From CBDFKY01 sp965248995 (GTDB lineage: Bacteria; Pseudomonadota; Alphaproteobacteria; Rickettsiales; UBA998), in NCBI GenBank assembly GCA_965248995.1, contig CBDFKY010000005.1:62001-126000 (forward strand): 64,000 bases of DNA. Reading direction: 5' to 3'. Positions 1 to 9,543 of this stretch are shown one piece after another (the first letter of the stretch is position 1; each line of letters starts with the position of its first letter). The notes beneath the pieces were generated by a model, which saw only the letters and a list, made by a program, of their open reading frames with translations, was not told the DNA's origin and did no database searches. The translations under genes and the position numbers were made by a program.

Positions 1-483
1 TTCACACCGCAAACCGACTTCAACAGCTTCATGTGGATGCGGATCACCCAGGTGATCGGCCTGCCCTTTCTGTTTATCCCCATCAGCACGCTGGCGTTTT
101 CCGATATACCGAGGGAAAAGAGCAACAAGGCTTCCGCCCTGTTCGCGCTGTTCCGGAATGTGGGGGGCAGTGTCGGCATCGCGACCGCTCTCACTTACGT
201 CACCCGTCACCAGCAGATCCACCAGCATTTTCTCGCAAGCCATCTGGTTCCGGGCAGCCTGGGTTACGAGCAGTATCTTTCCACCATACAGGCCCATATA
301 AAAAATTCTCACGAGGCACTGCGTAACATCAACCATACGCTGGAGGTTCAGGCGACGCTGCTTGGGTACGCCGATACCTTCGCGTTATTCGGGCTATTAC
401 TAACGGGAGCGCTGGTTGCCGCCGTTTTATTGCTTCCTGCTAACCGGCCGAGAGCCAAAGCGGCTGCGGCGGGCGGGCATTGA
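1..483 (+). CDS. MFS drug exporter, EmrB/QacA (DHA2) family, C-terminal part
   Basis: The gene enters from the left edge of the window; the reading frame is open from base 1 and ends at 483, giving about 160 C-terminal residues. Two hydrophobic membrane segments are visible (around VIGLPFLFIPISTLAF and FALFGLLLTGALVAAVLLL). Between them lies the motif region NKASALFALFRNVGGSVGIA, which matches the conserved 'ASGLFNLMRNLGGSIGIA' stretch of EmrB-type 14-helix exporters. The family exports toxic compounds by proton antiport across the inner membrane, usually with an EmrA-type adaptor, which would lie outside the window. The first ATG at 31 is internal, not a start. The family call is firm; the substrate is unknown. 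Confidence 0.85.
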   Translation, partial: FTPQTDFNSFMWMRITQVIGLPFLFIPISTLAFSDIPREKSNKASALFALFRNVGGSVGIATALTYVTRHQQIHQHFLASHLVPGSLGYEQYLSTIQAHIKNSHEALRNINHTLEVQATLLGYADTFALFGLLLTGALVAAVLLLPANRPRAKAAAAGGH

Positions 484-490
484 AGGTTAT

Positions 491-712
491 TTATCTTTTC
501 AACTCGACATACCTGGCAAGATTCATTCCCTTGTTAAGCTCAGTCTGATAAGAAACCGGCAGTCCTTCGCCCATAACGATTTCTTTTTTCGACAGACCCT
601 CCAGCTGTTCGGCGTATATGATCCCGAATAAATGAATGGATAAGGCTTTTTCATTATCTGGAGCCTTATCGTACATTTCACGCAAGAAAGATGATGCCTG
701 ATCGACACGCAT
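491..712 (-). CDS. small hypothetical protein (73 aa)
   Basis: A short soluble protein starting MRVDQASSFLREMYDKAPD. It contains no membrane segment and is rich in charged residues. It sits between the convergent exporter gene (stop at 483) and ybaB (stop at 738) and is transcribed in the same direction as ybaB and dnaX. The phrase LSIHLFGIIYAEQLEGLSKKEIVMGEGL reads like a compact helical protein. I do not recognise a family. No strong ribosome binding site precedes the ATG, so the start is uncertain. It is kept because it fills the gap neatly and its amino-acid composition is normal. Confidence 0.5.
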   Translation of the reverse strand: MRVDQASSFLREMYDKAPDNEKALSIHLFGIIYAEQLEGLSKKEIVMGEGLPVSYQTELNKGMNLARYVELKR

Positions 713-737
713 GATAGTCGGTCTCTTGCGTAATATG

Positions 738-1058
738 CTAAAATGGCATTTTGAAGTTGGCGGGCAACCCCAGTCCGCTCGTCAGTGAAGAAAGTTCGCT
801 CTGCGATTCGCTGTCCGCCTTGCCTTTCGCATCATTGAAGGCTGCGACGATCAGATCCTCCAGCAGCTCTTTTTCGTCCTTGTTGAGCAGGGAGTCGTCG
901 ATCGTCGCTTTCAGCATCGAACCTTTCCCGTTCACCGTAATCTCGACCATGCCGCCGCCAGCCTTACCGGCATATTCCTTGTGCTCCATCTGCGTCTGCA
1001 TTTCAGCCATTTTCTGCTGCATCGCCTGCGCCTGTTTCATCATTTTCTGGATATTCAT
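738..1058 (-). CDS. ybaB: nucleoid-associated protein, YbaB/EbfC family
   Basis: This 106-residue protein starts MNIQKMMKQAQAMQQKMAEMQ, an N-terminal coiled helix typical of YbaB/EbfC. The core GMVEITVNGKGSMLKATIDDSLL and the C-terminal LPANFKMPF are also characteristic. The family forms dimers that bind DNA and are thought to act in nucleoid organisation or recombination. It follows dnaX by 10 nt on the same strand, the usual dnaX-ybaB arrangement. recR, which often comes third, is absent here and a small unknown gene takes its place. Identification is firm; the exact cellular role of the family is not settled. Confidence 0.93.
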   Translation of the reverse strand: MNIQKMMKQAQAMQQKMAEMQTQMEHKEYAGKAGGGMVEITVNGKGSMLKATIDDSLLNKDEKELLEDLIVAAFNDAKGKADSESQSELSSLTSGLGLPANFKMPF

Positions 1059-1068
1059 CGTTTCTTCC

Positions 1069-2760
1069 TCATGGTTGTTCCGGTTCCACCGCTACCATAG
1101 CGGCCCCTTCGAAGGTTTCAAGGATACTCACGACGAGCGGATGATTTTTCGCCGCTTCCCATCGTAGCCGCCTCTGCGCTTCTTTTTGTTCGGCGATCGT
1201 CGGCGCGCCCGCTTCATCGCTTAAACGTATGCTCCAGCCACGCATCCGCTTCAGCAACTCCCGCAACCGGTTAAGCGTTTCAGGCTCCGGCATCGAATTT
1301 TTGGAAATCACCAGTTCCTGTCCGGCGCAAGCCACCACCCTGATCTGCTGCATCACATGGTACAGCAGAATCTGCTCTTTCTGCTGCTCCAGCAGTTCCA
1401 GCACGTCTTCAAAACGTTTAAGAGTAACATCGGGATGATACGTCGCCAGCGCCAGATGCGGCGTATGCAGCACCGGCTCGATCTTTTGCGCGAGCTGCGT
1501 GTTCTGGGTAAACGGCGCCGTATGCACCAGCGTCGCATGGGCGCCACCCCCTCCTCCCGGAGGTTTAGGGATTGCAGGGGTTGCCGCGTTTCCTTCCTTC
1601 CATTGCCGGATGATCGTGGCCGGATCGGGCATATGCGCCGTATATGCGAAACGAATGAACAGCATTTCCGTAGCGTTAAGGGCATTCGGAGAGGTTTTTA
1701 TCTCTTCCAGCCCTTTGGTCAGCAACTGCCAGGCCCTTGCCGCCGCAGGGATGGAAAGGGTGCTGGCCAGCCTGGTGAGCATATCCTTTTCATGCGGGGC
1801 GAAACTGTGATCCAGCGCATAGTCCGAAGCGACCAGCAGGCGGCTGACGATATGCACGGCCCCCATCATGTCGGTCACCAGATTAGGCATGTTCGCCCCA
1901 TCCCGGTACTGCGCCTCCAGTTCCGCCAGCGCTTCCCTGCATTGCCCGGAAAAGAGATGCTCCAGCATAAGATAAAGCTTGGCCCTGTCTACCAGACCGA
2001 GCAGGCCGCGAACCGTTTCGGCGCCTACGCGGTATTGGCCGTCATCTCCCTGCTTACTGTGCGCGATCGCCTGATCCAGCAGAGAAAGCGCATCCCGCAC
2101 CGAACCTTCCGCCGCAATCGCCACCAGTTCCAGCGCGTCGTCAACCGCTTCCACTTTCTCACATTCGCAAATCTTGCTCAGGTGCGCCACCATTTCCTGA
2201 TTGGTGAGACGGCGCAGGTCGAACCGCTGGCAGCGCGACAGGATAGTGACAGGCACCTTACGGATTTCCGTGGTGGCGAAAATGAATATGCTGTGCGCTG
2301 GCGGCTCTTCCAGCGTTTTGAGCAGCGCGTTGAACGCGTTGTTGGAGAGCATGTGCGCTTCGTCGATGATATAGACCTTATAACGGGCGGATGTCGGACG
2401 GTAATGCACCGCGTCAATGATTTCCCTCACTCCGTCCACCCCGGTACGGGAGGCCGCATCCATTTCCATCACGTCGACATGTCGCCCTTCCGTGATCTGC
2501 ACGCAGTTCGCACAAACGCCGCAAGGCGTCGCCGTAGCGCTTTGCAGGGTTCCGTCACCGCCGAGGCAGTTAAGCGCCTTGGCCATGATGCGGGCGGTAG
2601 TCGTCTTGCCGATCCCCCGGATACCGGTCAACACGAACGCATGGACGATACGCTGCGTCGCAATCGCATTGGTCAGCGTGCGCACCAGCACGTCCTGTCC
2701 GACCAGATCTTCGAACCGTTGCGGGCGGTATTTCCTCGCCAGTACCAGATATTCACTCAT
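1069..2760 (-). CDS. dnaX: DNA polymerase III subunit gamma/tau
   Basis: DnaX is the ATPase of the replicative clamp loader, opening the beta clamp and, as tau, holding polymerase cores to the replisome. The 563-residue product begins MSEYLVLARKYRPQRFEDLVGQ. Visible motifs are Walker A (GIRGIGKTTTARIMAKALNC), a zinc finger around CGVCANC, the DEAHML box and the SRC motif region LSRCQRFDLRRL. The C-terminal third contains a glycine-rich linker (PPGGGGGAH) and a tau-like domain. The frame extends upstream to a TTG at 2790, but the ATG at 2760 matches the family N-terminus. It is followed by ybaB 10 nt downstream. I did not establish whether a programmed frameshift makes a gamma form. Confidence 0.96.
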   Translation of the reverse strand: MSEYLVLARKYRPQRFEDLVGQDVLVRTLTNAIATQRIVHAFVLTGIRGIGKTTTARIMAKALNCLGGDGTLQSATATPCGVCANCVQITEGRHVDVMEMDAASRTGVDGVREIIDAVHYRPTSARYKVYIIDEAHMLSNNAFNALLKTLEEPPAHSIFIFATTEIRKVPVTILSRCQRFDLRRLTNQEMVAHLSKICECEKVEAVDDALELVAIAAEGSVRDALSLLDQAIAHSKQGDDGQYRVGAETVRGLLGLVDRAKLYLMLEHLFSGQCREALAELEAQYRDGANMPNLVTDMMGAVHIVSRLLVASDYALDHSFAPHEKDMLTRLASTLSIPAAARAWQLLTKGLEEIKTSPNALNATEMLFIRFAYTAHMPDPATIIRQWKEGNAATPAIPKPPGGGGGAHATLVHTAPFTQNTQLAQKIEPVLHTPHLALATYHPDVTLKRFEDVLELLEQQKEQILLYHVMQQIRVVACAGQELVISKNSMPEPETLNRLRELLKRMRGWSIRLSDEAGAPTIAEQKEAQRRLRWEAAKNHPLVVSILETFEGAAMVAVEPEQP

Positions 2761-2808
2761 GGAGGTGACATTAAAAGGCGGGATGAACAAAGTCCAGCGT
2801 TATAGGCA

Positions 2809-4299
2809 TCAGGTTACCGCCCGAATACGCGAGATGGTATTCGTGGAACTATATCCCTCGACCAGCGGAATGCGTACCACCTCCCCTCCATACCCTTCGA
2901 CGAATTGCCAGCCTATGATCTGTTCCTTTCGGTAGTCCGCGCCTTTCATCAATACGTCTGGACGCAGCGACTCAAGCAGGGCTTCCGGCGTATCCTCCCG
3001 GAAAATCACCACCATATCCACGTCCTGCAAGGCGGCGAGCAGCATGGCGCGGTCCATTTCCGTATGGACGGGCCGGCTCTCCCCTTTCAGTTTACGTACC
3101 GAAGCATCGCTGTTGATGGCCAGCACCAGCTTATCACAGTAAGATTTCGCTGAAGAAATGGAAGTGATGTGCCCGGCATGAACCAGATCAAAACACCCGT
3201 TGGTAAATCCTACCTTCAGCCCCTTCGCCTGCCATCCGGCCACCACCGTCTTTGCCGCCTCGCGGGAGAGAATCTTGTCGGCGCCGGTGGTCAACCGTGC
3301 TTTATGAACGGCGGTTCTAAGGTCAGTACGGTGCACTACCGCCGTACCCATCCGTCCGACGGCAATCCCTGCCGCCACGTTCGCCAGATACGCCGCCTCT
3401 TCCATTTCAGCCCCGCAGCCGATGGCTACTGCCAGGGTTGCCATCGCGGTATCACCGGCCCCGGAGACGTCATACACTTCCCGGGCTTCAGAGCCGATCC
3501 GCGCCTGCAGTCCTTCACCATTCACCAGGATCATGCCTTTTGAACCGCGGGTAATCAACACATGCCCGATCCGGTGAGCACGGCACCATTGGCGCGCCAC
3601 TTCAATCATCGCCCGTTCATCAGCAAGAGGGGCATGGTTCAACAGCTGCATCTCTTTTTCATTCGGACTGATCAGGTCGGCACCCGCATACAGACCAATA
3701 TCCCACTGCTTGGGATCGACGAACACTTTGATTCCTTTTGCTCCGGCAAGCGTAATAAGCGCCCGGACCATGGTGGGCGGCAATGCCCCCTTGGCATAGT
3801 CGGAGAGAACCAGAATGTCACCGTCACGTAAAATTTCTTCCGCGAATGTCTGCATTTCCTTTTCAGATGTTTTAGAAACGGCAACGACGTCTTCCCGATC
3901 GGCTCTCAGTAATTGCTGTGACGCTGCGATATAACGCGTTTTCACACTGGTGATGCGTTGCTGTTCGGTGATAAAATGAGCCTTCATGCGGGCTTCCGCT
4001 GTCAACAGCTCCCGAATAATCTCAGCCGTATCGTCCGCGCCCGCCAGGCTTATCAAAACACACTGCGCTCCGAGGGCCGAGACGTTCCGCGCCACATTGC
4101 CCGCTCCGCCCAGCATACGCACTTCCCTCACGACGCGCAGCACAGGGATGGGCGCTTCCGGCGAAATGCGTTCCGCTTCCCCGTAAACGAACACGTCCAG
4201 CATGATATCACCGACCACGACGACGGAACTACGCTCAAACTGTTCGATTCGATCGGTAAACGGTATAGTGATATCGCTAGTTCTTGCGGAAGGCATCAA
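2809..4299 (-). CDS. hldE: bifunctional heptose 7-phosphate kinase / heptose 1-phosphate adenylyltransferase
   Basis: This 496-residue protein has both halves of HldE (RfaE). The N-terminal ribokinase-like kinase domain carries VVVVGDIMLDVFVYGEAERISPEAP, GGAGNVARNVSALGA and the catalytic DVSGAGDTAMATLA loop. The C-terminal nucleotidyltransferase domain carries GFTNGCFDLVHAGH (the HxGH-type motif) and ends near VVRIPLVEGYSSTNTI. The enzyme makes ADP-heptose, the precursor of inner-core LPS, so the cell should make heptose-containing LPS. The start overlaps the end of sspB by 23 nt, indicating translational coupling. Two adjacent ATGs at 4299 and 4296 are possible starts. Confidence 0.96.
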   Translation of the reverse strand: MMPSARTSDITIPFTDRIEQFERSSVVVVGDIMLDVFVYGEAERISPEAPIPVLRVVREVRMLGGAGNVARNVSALGAQCVLISLAGADDTAEIIRELLTAEARMKAHFITEQQRITSVKTRYIAASQQLLRADREDVVAVSKTSEKEMQTFAEEILRDGDILVLSDYAKGALPPTMVRALITLAGAKGIKVFVDPKQWDIGLYAGADLISPNEKEMQLLNHAPLADERAMIEVARQWCRAHRIGHVLITRGSKGMILVNGEGLQARIGSEAREVYDVSGAGDTAMATLAVAIGCGAEMEEAAYLANVAAGIAVGRMGTAVVHRTDLRTAVHKARLTTGADKILSREAAKTVVAGWQAKGLKVGFTNGCFDLVHAGHITSISSAKSYCDKLVLAINSDASVRKLKGESRPVHTEMDRAMLLAALQDVDMVVIFREDTPEALLESLRPDVLMKGADYRKEQIIGWQFVEGYGGEVVRIPLVEGYSSTNTISRIRAVT

Positions 4300-4759
4300 T
4301 CGAAATCACTTTTTGACTGGAAGAAGTTTCCGTATCCTCTTCCTCCTCAAAAGAAGCGACCGAGATATCCTCACTTAAGATTTCACGCGCAATATCTTTA
4401 GCGGCAGGCTTAGCATGAAATTGCAGGCCGAACCTGACGCTGGGATCGGCAAACGCGGTCAGCGCATCAAAAGGAATTACCAGTTTTTCCGGAATATTGT
4501 TAAAACTCAACATAATGGAGAAGATCGCCTGATGCACTTCCAGATCCCAGAACTGGTGCTGAATAACGATCGTCATTTCCTCCGGGTAACGCTCCCGCAA
4601 TTGCGGAGAAATACTCACACCGGGATACTGCGTGTTAAACGAAATATAAAAATGATGATTTTCCGGAAGACCGTCCGCGTTCGCATGGCGTAACACTTGC
4701 CGCACCACGCCGCGCATCGCTTCATCCACCAGCACCGGATAATTGAAATGTTCGCTCAT
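4277..4759 (-). CDS. sspB: SspB-family ClpXP adaptor protein (alphaproteobacterial type)
   Basis: SspB delivers ssrA-tagged proteins to ClpXP. The 160-residue product has the alphaproteobacterial hallmark run LVDEAMRGVVRQVLRHA, then HHFYISFNTQYPGVSIS, MTIVIQHQFWDLEV and ADPSVRFGLQF. The acidic tail (residues about 130-150) ends in a Lys/Arg-rich tip, as in adaptors that dock to ClpX through a C-terminal peptide. The open frame extends to 4819, but the ATG at 4759 fits the family start, so the upstream residues are excluded. The tmRNA gene that makes its substrates is at about 38.1-38.6 kb in this window. It overlaps hldE by 23 nt. Confidence 0.92.
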   Translation of the reverse strand: MSEHFNYPVLVDEAMRGVVRQVLRHANADGLPENHHFYISFNTQYPGVSISPQLRERYPEEMTIVIQHQFWDLEVHQAIFSIMLSFNNIPEKLVIPFDALTAFADPSVRFGLQFHAKPAAKDIAREILSEDISVASFEEEEDTETSSSQKVISIDAFRKN

Positions 4760-4813
4760 GCTGCCAGTATATAGTATATTTATACAAAATGCCAAGGATT
4801 CATCACATACCCC

Positions 4814-4842
4814 TTGCAATTTTCAGTAAACCAGCATATAAG
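4814..4842 (+). promoter_or_regulatory. promoter of the initiator tRNA gene
   Basis: A sigma-70-type promoter is visible: TTGCAA at 4814-4819, a 17-nt spacer, and TATAAG at 4837-4842. The predicted start lies about 10 nt before the tRNA. Both hexamers are close to consensus and the spacing is ideal. It faces away from sspB, which is divergently transcribed. Confidence 0.7.
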
Positions 4843-4858
4843 GCCTTTCCTTCCATAT

Positions 4859-4953
<95 letters not shown>

Positions 4954-4982
4954 GAAAGATTTTAGAGGATAGTAAAAAGAGC

Positions 4983-5001
4983 GTTGCTACCCCGTTGCTA
5001 C
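4983..5001 (+). repeat. putative integrase arm-site repeats, left end
   Basis: The octamer GTTGCTAC occurs at 4983-4990 and 4994-5001, with an 11-nt period. The same octamer with the same period and orientation lies inside the right end (21665-21694). Paired, evenly spaced repeats just inside both attachment sites are what arm-type integrase binding sites look like. Binding is inferred. Confidence 0.6.
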
Positions 5002-5056
5002 TACAGGGCTTACCACAGGATACTTTTGACAGCAACATACGTGTAACGCCTACGAT

Positions 5057-8000
5057 TTATTGTATTGCTGAAAATATCGTTTCGCCCCGATAAGTCGTAT
5101 AAATATGCTGATAAACACGATCTGTACGCTCGTTCACTTCATCATCCGCATATGCCTCTTGCGGCAACCATTGCAAAGTATCGAAAATAATAGTTTTCAC
5201 CTGCGCAGTAATCTGTATACTTTCACTCCAACGTTCGATTCTGAGTTTCTCTTCTTTAAGAGTCGAAAGCGTTTTGATCGCAATTTTTTTGACTTCATCC
5301 TTTTCTTTTTTGGAAAGTTCAGGTTTGCGAAGCAGGTCAAAAATGGCTAATGTTTCTTGGTCTAACCCTTCGGCAAGAGCGCGTGAATCTTCTTCTGAGA
5401 GTTCCTGCATAAAGCCCTGAAGTTCATCGAAGGCCTTCTGCACTGTTTGCAGGTCTTTCCCATTATTATAATCGTCAATAATAGCTTTGTATTTTTCATA
5501 AAATTCCAGCCTTAGCGGGTTTTGCTGTATCATTTGTTTCAGTTTGCGTTCGATGGCCTCCTGAAGATCAAAAACCACCAGATTCTTCTTGTCCGATTTC
5601 TGGAAGGCTTGACGCAGCTTGCCGAAGTCGAGCTTGCTCAAATCCACATAATCATCATCGCTGCCGGATGAACCTTCCACTGTGATGCTCATATCCACTT
5701 CCTGCTGGAGGCGGCGGATCACGGCGGTAATATCAGCCCCTTTGACCTTCTGATTGAGCTGCTCATAGATAGCTTCAATCGCATTATACTCTTTGATGAA
5801 GGGCTTAATTTGCTCTTCGGGGTAAAGGGCTTTGTATTTGCGGAACACGTTCCGCGCAGAGAATTCAAACTCAGTGCGCGTTTTTTCGTTTAAACAGACG
5901 CAGTTCATAGCTTTTTGGATAAGCCCCAGTTTTTCCATCGGTTTTTGAGCATTAACCAGTCCATCTAGTTCAAATTCCAAGCCTAGCAAGGACTGCTTTA
6001 CCGCACCGATAGAGGCAGCCAGCTCCACCGCAAGTCCCTCTAAACGTTCTACTGGGCTAATGGGTACTTGGCCATCATCTCCACAGGTGTCTTTTCCGCT
6101 CTTATTTTCACCTTCGCCATAAACAGCATAGGCTTCTTCCAGTTTGCGGGACACGTTGCCGTAATCGACAATCAGGCCATTCTCTTTTTCGTCATCATAT
6201 ACCCTGTTTGCACGGGCGATGGTTTGCATCAGCGTGTGGCCTTTGATTGGTTTATCTAGATATACCGTAGAAACACATGGTGCATCGAAGCCAGTGATCC
6301 ACATGGCGCATACGATAGCGAGGCGGAACGGATTCTCATCATTCTTAAATTCCTTTTCCAGATCGCGCTCGACCATTTTTTGCCGATGTGGTTCAATCTC
6401 CAACCCCATAGCGCGGAATTTGGCTACTTCGTTCTGTTCACCGCTCACCACCACGCATACTTCGGTTTCTTCAGCGCGTTTCAGGTGTTGCTTAAGTTTC
6501 AGCTCTTCCTGCTGGTCTGGAGATTGTGAAATGCGTTTCTTCAGTTCGGCCACATACTCCGGCCAATGCCTCATCACCAGATTATACATTCGCACCGCCG
6601 TAGGCTTATCCAGCGCAACAAACATGGCCTTGCCTTGATAGCCACGCTCGTTGAAATGCCATACCAAATCCTTGGCAATGGCATTCAGACGTGCCTCTGA
6701 TGTTAGAATAGGGTAATCACGCGCAAATTCACGTTGCAATTTGGCGCGTTGGTCGTCATCGAGGTCTTCACTCTCGATGATTTCCGCCATGCGCTCATCC
6801 AGTTTCGGGTTCTCAATACCCAGCTTTTCACCACGGTTTAGGTAGCGCAGCGGCAGTGTTGCTTCATCTTCTATAGCTCGTTTGAAGTCGTACACTGAAA
6901 CATATTCCCCAAAAATATTTTTGGTGAGTTCCACTTCATCTTTAATAATTGGAGTGCCAGTAAAGCCAAGATAGGAAGCATTGGGTATGCCTTGAAAACG
7001 CATATTCTGTGCGAACTTGCCGCCTTGGGTGCGGTGCGCTTCATCTGAAATTACGATAATATTGCTACGTTCAGTAATGCAGGGATATTCTTTTTCTTTA
7101 TTAGGATCGAAAGAAAATTTATGGATGAGAGTAAATATGTATCGGTGATTTTCGGATAATAATTTTCTCAAATCATCTCTACTTTTTGCGACTAGTTCAC
7201 CAGGAGTTTTTTCTGTTACCGCACCGCAGCCAGTAAATGTATCGTAAATCTGGCGTTCCAGTTCTGAACGATCCAGCACAATTAAGAAGGTATATGAACC
7301 ACCGAATTTACGATGGATTTTCTGACATAGAAACACCATCGAATAGGACTTGCCGGAACCTTGAGTATGCCAGAATACTCCCAGCTTTCCTTTAAGTTCT
7401 TCGATATTCCGAGCCTGCGCCACCACCTTGTTTACACCGATATATTGATGGTTTTTGGCAATAATTTTGACTACATTGCTTCCTTCACCATCAAACAGCA
7501 AGAAATTCTCGAATAAATCCAGAAGCCGTGCTGGTTCGCATGTGCCTCGTAGCATGGTGTCCAGACTCACCACTCCTTCTTCCTCTTCTTCAATGCGTTT
7601 CCAATCAATGAAGAACTTATAAGGGCTAGTTATGGTTCCCAGTTTGGCATCTGTGCCATTACTTAATATGATAAAAGCATTATGATAAAATAGTTCCTCT
7701 ATTGTACCTTTGACGCCATTTATTCCCTTATAGTCGCAAAGATTATCATGAAACGCATTTGCCAGATCAGTGTGATGCGCTTTTAATTCAAAGAAAATTA
7801 ATGGAATACCATTAATAAAGCCTACAACATCAGGACGTTTAACGCCTAAATCTCCCAGCACCTCAAACTGGCGCACAGCGAGGAATTCATTCTCCAGGGG
7901 CTTTTCAAAATCAAACACGCGCAGGCGTTTGGATTCCATTTCGCCTTTGGCATTACGGAAAGTAATCTGTACGCCTTTGGTGAGCAGCGCGTGCTTTTCC

Positions 8001-8290
8001 TTATTGATCTGCCCAAGGGTTTTATCGGCTGCTTTTTCAGTGATCTGGTCGATGGCGTGGGTATAAGCCACATCTGGCAGATTGGGATTCAACTTTTGCA
8101 AGGCAGCTCGAAGATGGCGTTTCAGAATCACTTCCGATTTATTCGCACGCCCTAAATTGGTTTTATTGGGCAGCCCATCATCGCCGAAGGCTTCTTTCTT
8201 CCACGCAGTGACAACTTTCCAGCCCAAGGCCTCCAGCACTTCCTGCAGTGCCGCTTCTACCAGCCCATCTTCGGAGTATTCGTAACTCAT
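5057..8290 (-). CDS. hsdR: type I restriction enzyme subunit R (HsdR)
   Basis: The 1077-residue motor and nuclease subunit. The nuclease motif region is RPDVVGFINGIPLIFFELKA (PD-(D/E)xK type). Helicase motifs follow: Walker A FWHTQGSGKSYSMVFL, the DEAH box ISDEAHRTQGG, the TGTPI motif and QTIARANRVY. The C-terminal region is charged and helical, as needed to join the methylase complex. With HsdM and HsdS it cuts unmethylated foreign DNA after translocation. The ATG overlaps the hsdS stop (ATGA), so the operon order is M-S-R with tight coupling. The gene is full length with no disruption. It is the left-most cargo gene of the island. Confidence 0.96.
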   Translation of the reverse strand: MSYEYSEDGLVEAALQEVLEALGWKVVTAWKKEAFGDDGLPNKTNLGRANKSEVILKRHLRAALQKLNPNLPDVAYTHAIDQITEKAADKTLGQINKEKHALLTKGVQITFRNAKGEMESKRLRVFDFEKPLENEFLAVRQFEVLGDLGVKRPDVVGFINGIPLIFFELKAHHTDLANAFHDNLCDYKGINGVKGTIEELFYHNAFIILSNGTDAKLGTITSPYKFFIDWKRIEEEEEGVVSLDTMLRGTCEPARLLDLFENFLLFDGEGSNVVKIIAKNHQYIGVNKVVAQARNIEELKGKLGVFWHTQGSGKSYSMVFLCQKIHRKFGGSYTFLIVLDRSELERQIYDTFTGCGAVTEKTPGELVAKSRDDLRKLLSENHRYIFTLIHKFSFDPNKEKEYPCITERSNIIVISDEAHRTQGGKFAQNMRFQGIPNASYLGFTGTPIIKDEVELTKNIFGEYVSVYDFKRAIEDEATLPLRYLNRGEKLGIENPKLDERMAEIIESEDLDDDQRAKLQREFARDYPILTSEARLNAIAKDLVWHFNERGYQGKAMFVALDKPTAVRMYNLVMRHWPEYVAELKKRISQSPDQQEELKLKQHLKRAEETEVCVVVSGEQNEVAKFRAMGLEIEPHRQKMVERDLEKEFKNDENPFRLAIVCAMWITGFDAPCVSTVYLDKPIKGHTLMQTIARANRVYDDEKENGLIVDYGNVSRKLEEAYAVYGEGENKSGKDTCGDDGQVPISPVERLEGLAVELAASIGAVKQSLLGLEFELDGLVNAQKPMEKLGLIQKAMNCVCLNEKTRTEFEFSARNVFRKYKALYPEEQIKPFIKEYNAIEAIYEQLNQKVKGADITAVIRRLQQEVDMSITVEGSSGSDDDYVDLSKLDFGKLRQAFQKSDKKNLVVFDLQEAIERKLKQMIQQNPLRLEFYEKYKAIIDDYNNGKDLQTVQKAFDELQGFMQELSEEDSRALAEGLDQETLAIFDLLRKPELSKKEKDEVKKIAIKTLSTLKEEKLRIERWSESIQITAQVKTIIFDTLQWLPQEAYADDEVNERTDRVYQHIYTTYRGETIFSAIQ

Positions 8291-9543
8291 GCAGCCTCCT
8301 TCAGCAGTTGGGCGGGGTCATAACTTTCCACGTCGATCACGCCGGTCATCAGGCGAGGCAGCAAGATGTCGCGTGCCTCGCGCAGGCGGTTGTTTTCAAT
8401 GTTCTTGAGGCAAATCAAATCAATAATGTTGCCGATATTCTTATTGAAATCATTCAGCACACTTCTTGTAGGCACTAGCGCAGGCATTTTAGATGCGTTG
8501 ACGGGACTCAGATTTTGCTGTGCCGCACCGTTCGAGATATTCTCTAGCTGGGTGAGCGTACCTCGACTACGAAGCAGAGCATAAACGTAAAGACGATCTG
8601 CTGGGTTGTTTGGGACTACTTTTGCGACGCGCTGATTGAGTAAATAGTTCTCGCCGTAAACAAGGCAAACGCGTCCAACATTTCCTGTAAGCGACATAAT
8701 GATGTCACCCGTCGAAAGGTGATGATGTGTCTTAATGTTGCTGGGCAATTCTGCAATCGTATCTTTCGTATCAGGAATGAATGAGCCATCCTGCACGTTC
8801 TTAATGGTAACGATTTTGTGCTGCCCATCTTGAACGTAAGTACCGCTTTTGAAGGCATAACCATTTTTGAAATCAAACAGATCCTGCATCGTTCCCATCC
8901 GCCACCCTTCCGGCAGGCCGGTTTCGGAATTAATGGGGGTGGATTCGTGGCCGGGGAAGCGCAGGCGCACAAACCACTCTTCATAGGTGATCTGCGCCAT
9001 TTCTTCGAGCAGCTTAATTCGCTTCAGGTTATTCTCGATCAAATCATCATACGCTGCCAAAATATCAGCAATCATCTGCTGTATGGAAAGTGGCGGAATA
9101 ACTATTGGATGCCTTCTTAGAGCAGCCAGTGATACGAATGGCTGGGCAGCACCACTTTTTCCTGCAAGAATCTCTCCGATAAACTTCTCACCACTCGCAA
9201 TATAATACAGAAATCTGGGAACAATTTTTCTGTGATCCGGCTTAAATAAGGCAACATTTTTGATGCTGAAAGGCCGATCCGTATTTACATAAACGCAATC
9301 ACCAATGCTGTTGCCGATGTTCGCAAACAGAACATCACCTTTTTCTGGTTTTGATCTTTTGATTATTACTAGGTGTTCTTCTTCGCTGACGTGATCGCAA
9401 GATTCAAAATTTATACACCCCTTGGAAATATCTTTTCCTTTAATCAGCGGGAATCCGTTTTCTATAAGCTGCGGGGTATCGTGCGTCCCATCGGTAACTT
9501 TCGTACACACGGATTCTAAGGTTACAGTTTCCCAACCCTTCAT
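8287..9543 (-). CDS. hsdS: type I restriction enzyme specificity subunit (HsdS)
   Basis: The 418-residue specificity subunit has the usual two target recognition domains, each followed by a conserved helical spacer. The first half ends with IVIPPLSIQQMIADILAAYDDLIENNLKRIKLLEEMAQ, the second with NDFNKNIGNIIDLICLKNIENNRLREARDILLPRLMTG. The recurrent G-x-I-x-T/S and PLPP-like motifs of TRD edges are visible. It decides the DNA sequence methylated and cut by the complex. The start ATG shares one base with the hsdM stop, and its stop overlaps the hsdR start. The target sequence cannot be read from the protein. Confidence 0.95.
   Translation of the reverse strand: MKGWETVTLESVCTKVTDGTHDTPQLIENGFPLIKGKDISKGCINFESCDHVSEEEHLVIIKRSKPEKGDVLFANIGNSIGDCVYVNTDRPFSIKNVALFKPDHRKIVPRFLYYIASGEKFIGEILAGKSGAAQPFVSLAALRRHPIVIPPLSIQQMIADILAAYDDLIENNLKRIKLLEEMAQITYEEWFVRLRFPGHESTPINSETGLPEGWRMGTMQDLFDFKNGYAFKSGTYVQDGQHKIVTIKNVQDGSFIPDTKDTIAELPSNIKTHHHLSTGDIIMSLTGNVGRVCLVYGENYLLNQRVAKVVPNNPADRLYVYALLRSRGTLTQLENISNGAAQQNLSPVNASKMPALVPTRSVLNDFNKNIGNIIDLICLKNIENNRLREARDILLPRLMTGVIDVESYDPAQLLKEAA

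Noticed and set aside
1357..2805. 482-codon open frame on the plus strand opposite dnaX
   Set aside because: It mirrors the dnaX coding sequence, is rich in Arg/His/Gln and has no recognisable motif; a shadow of a GC-rich gene.
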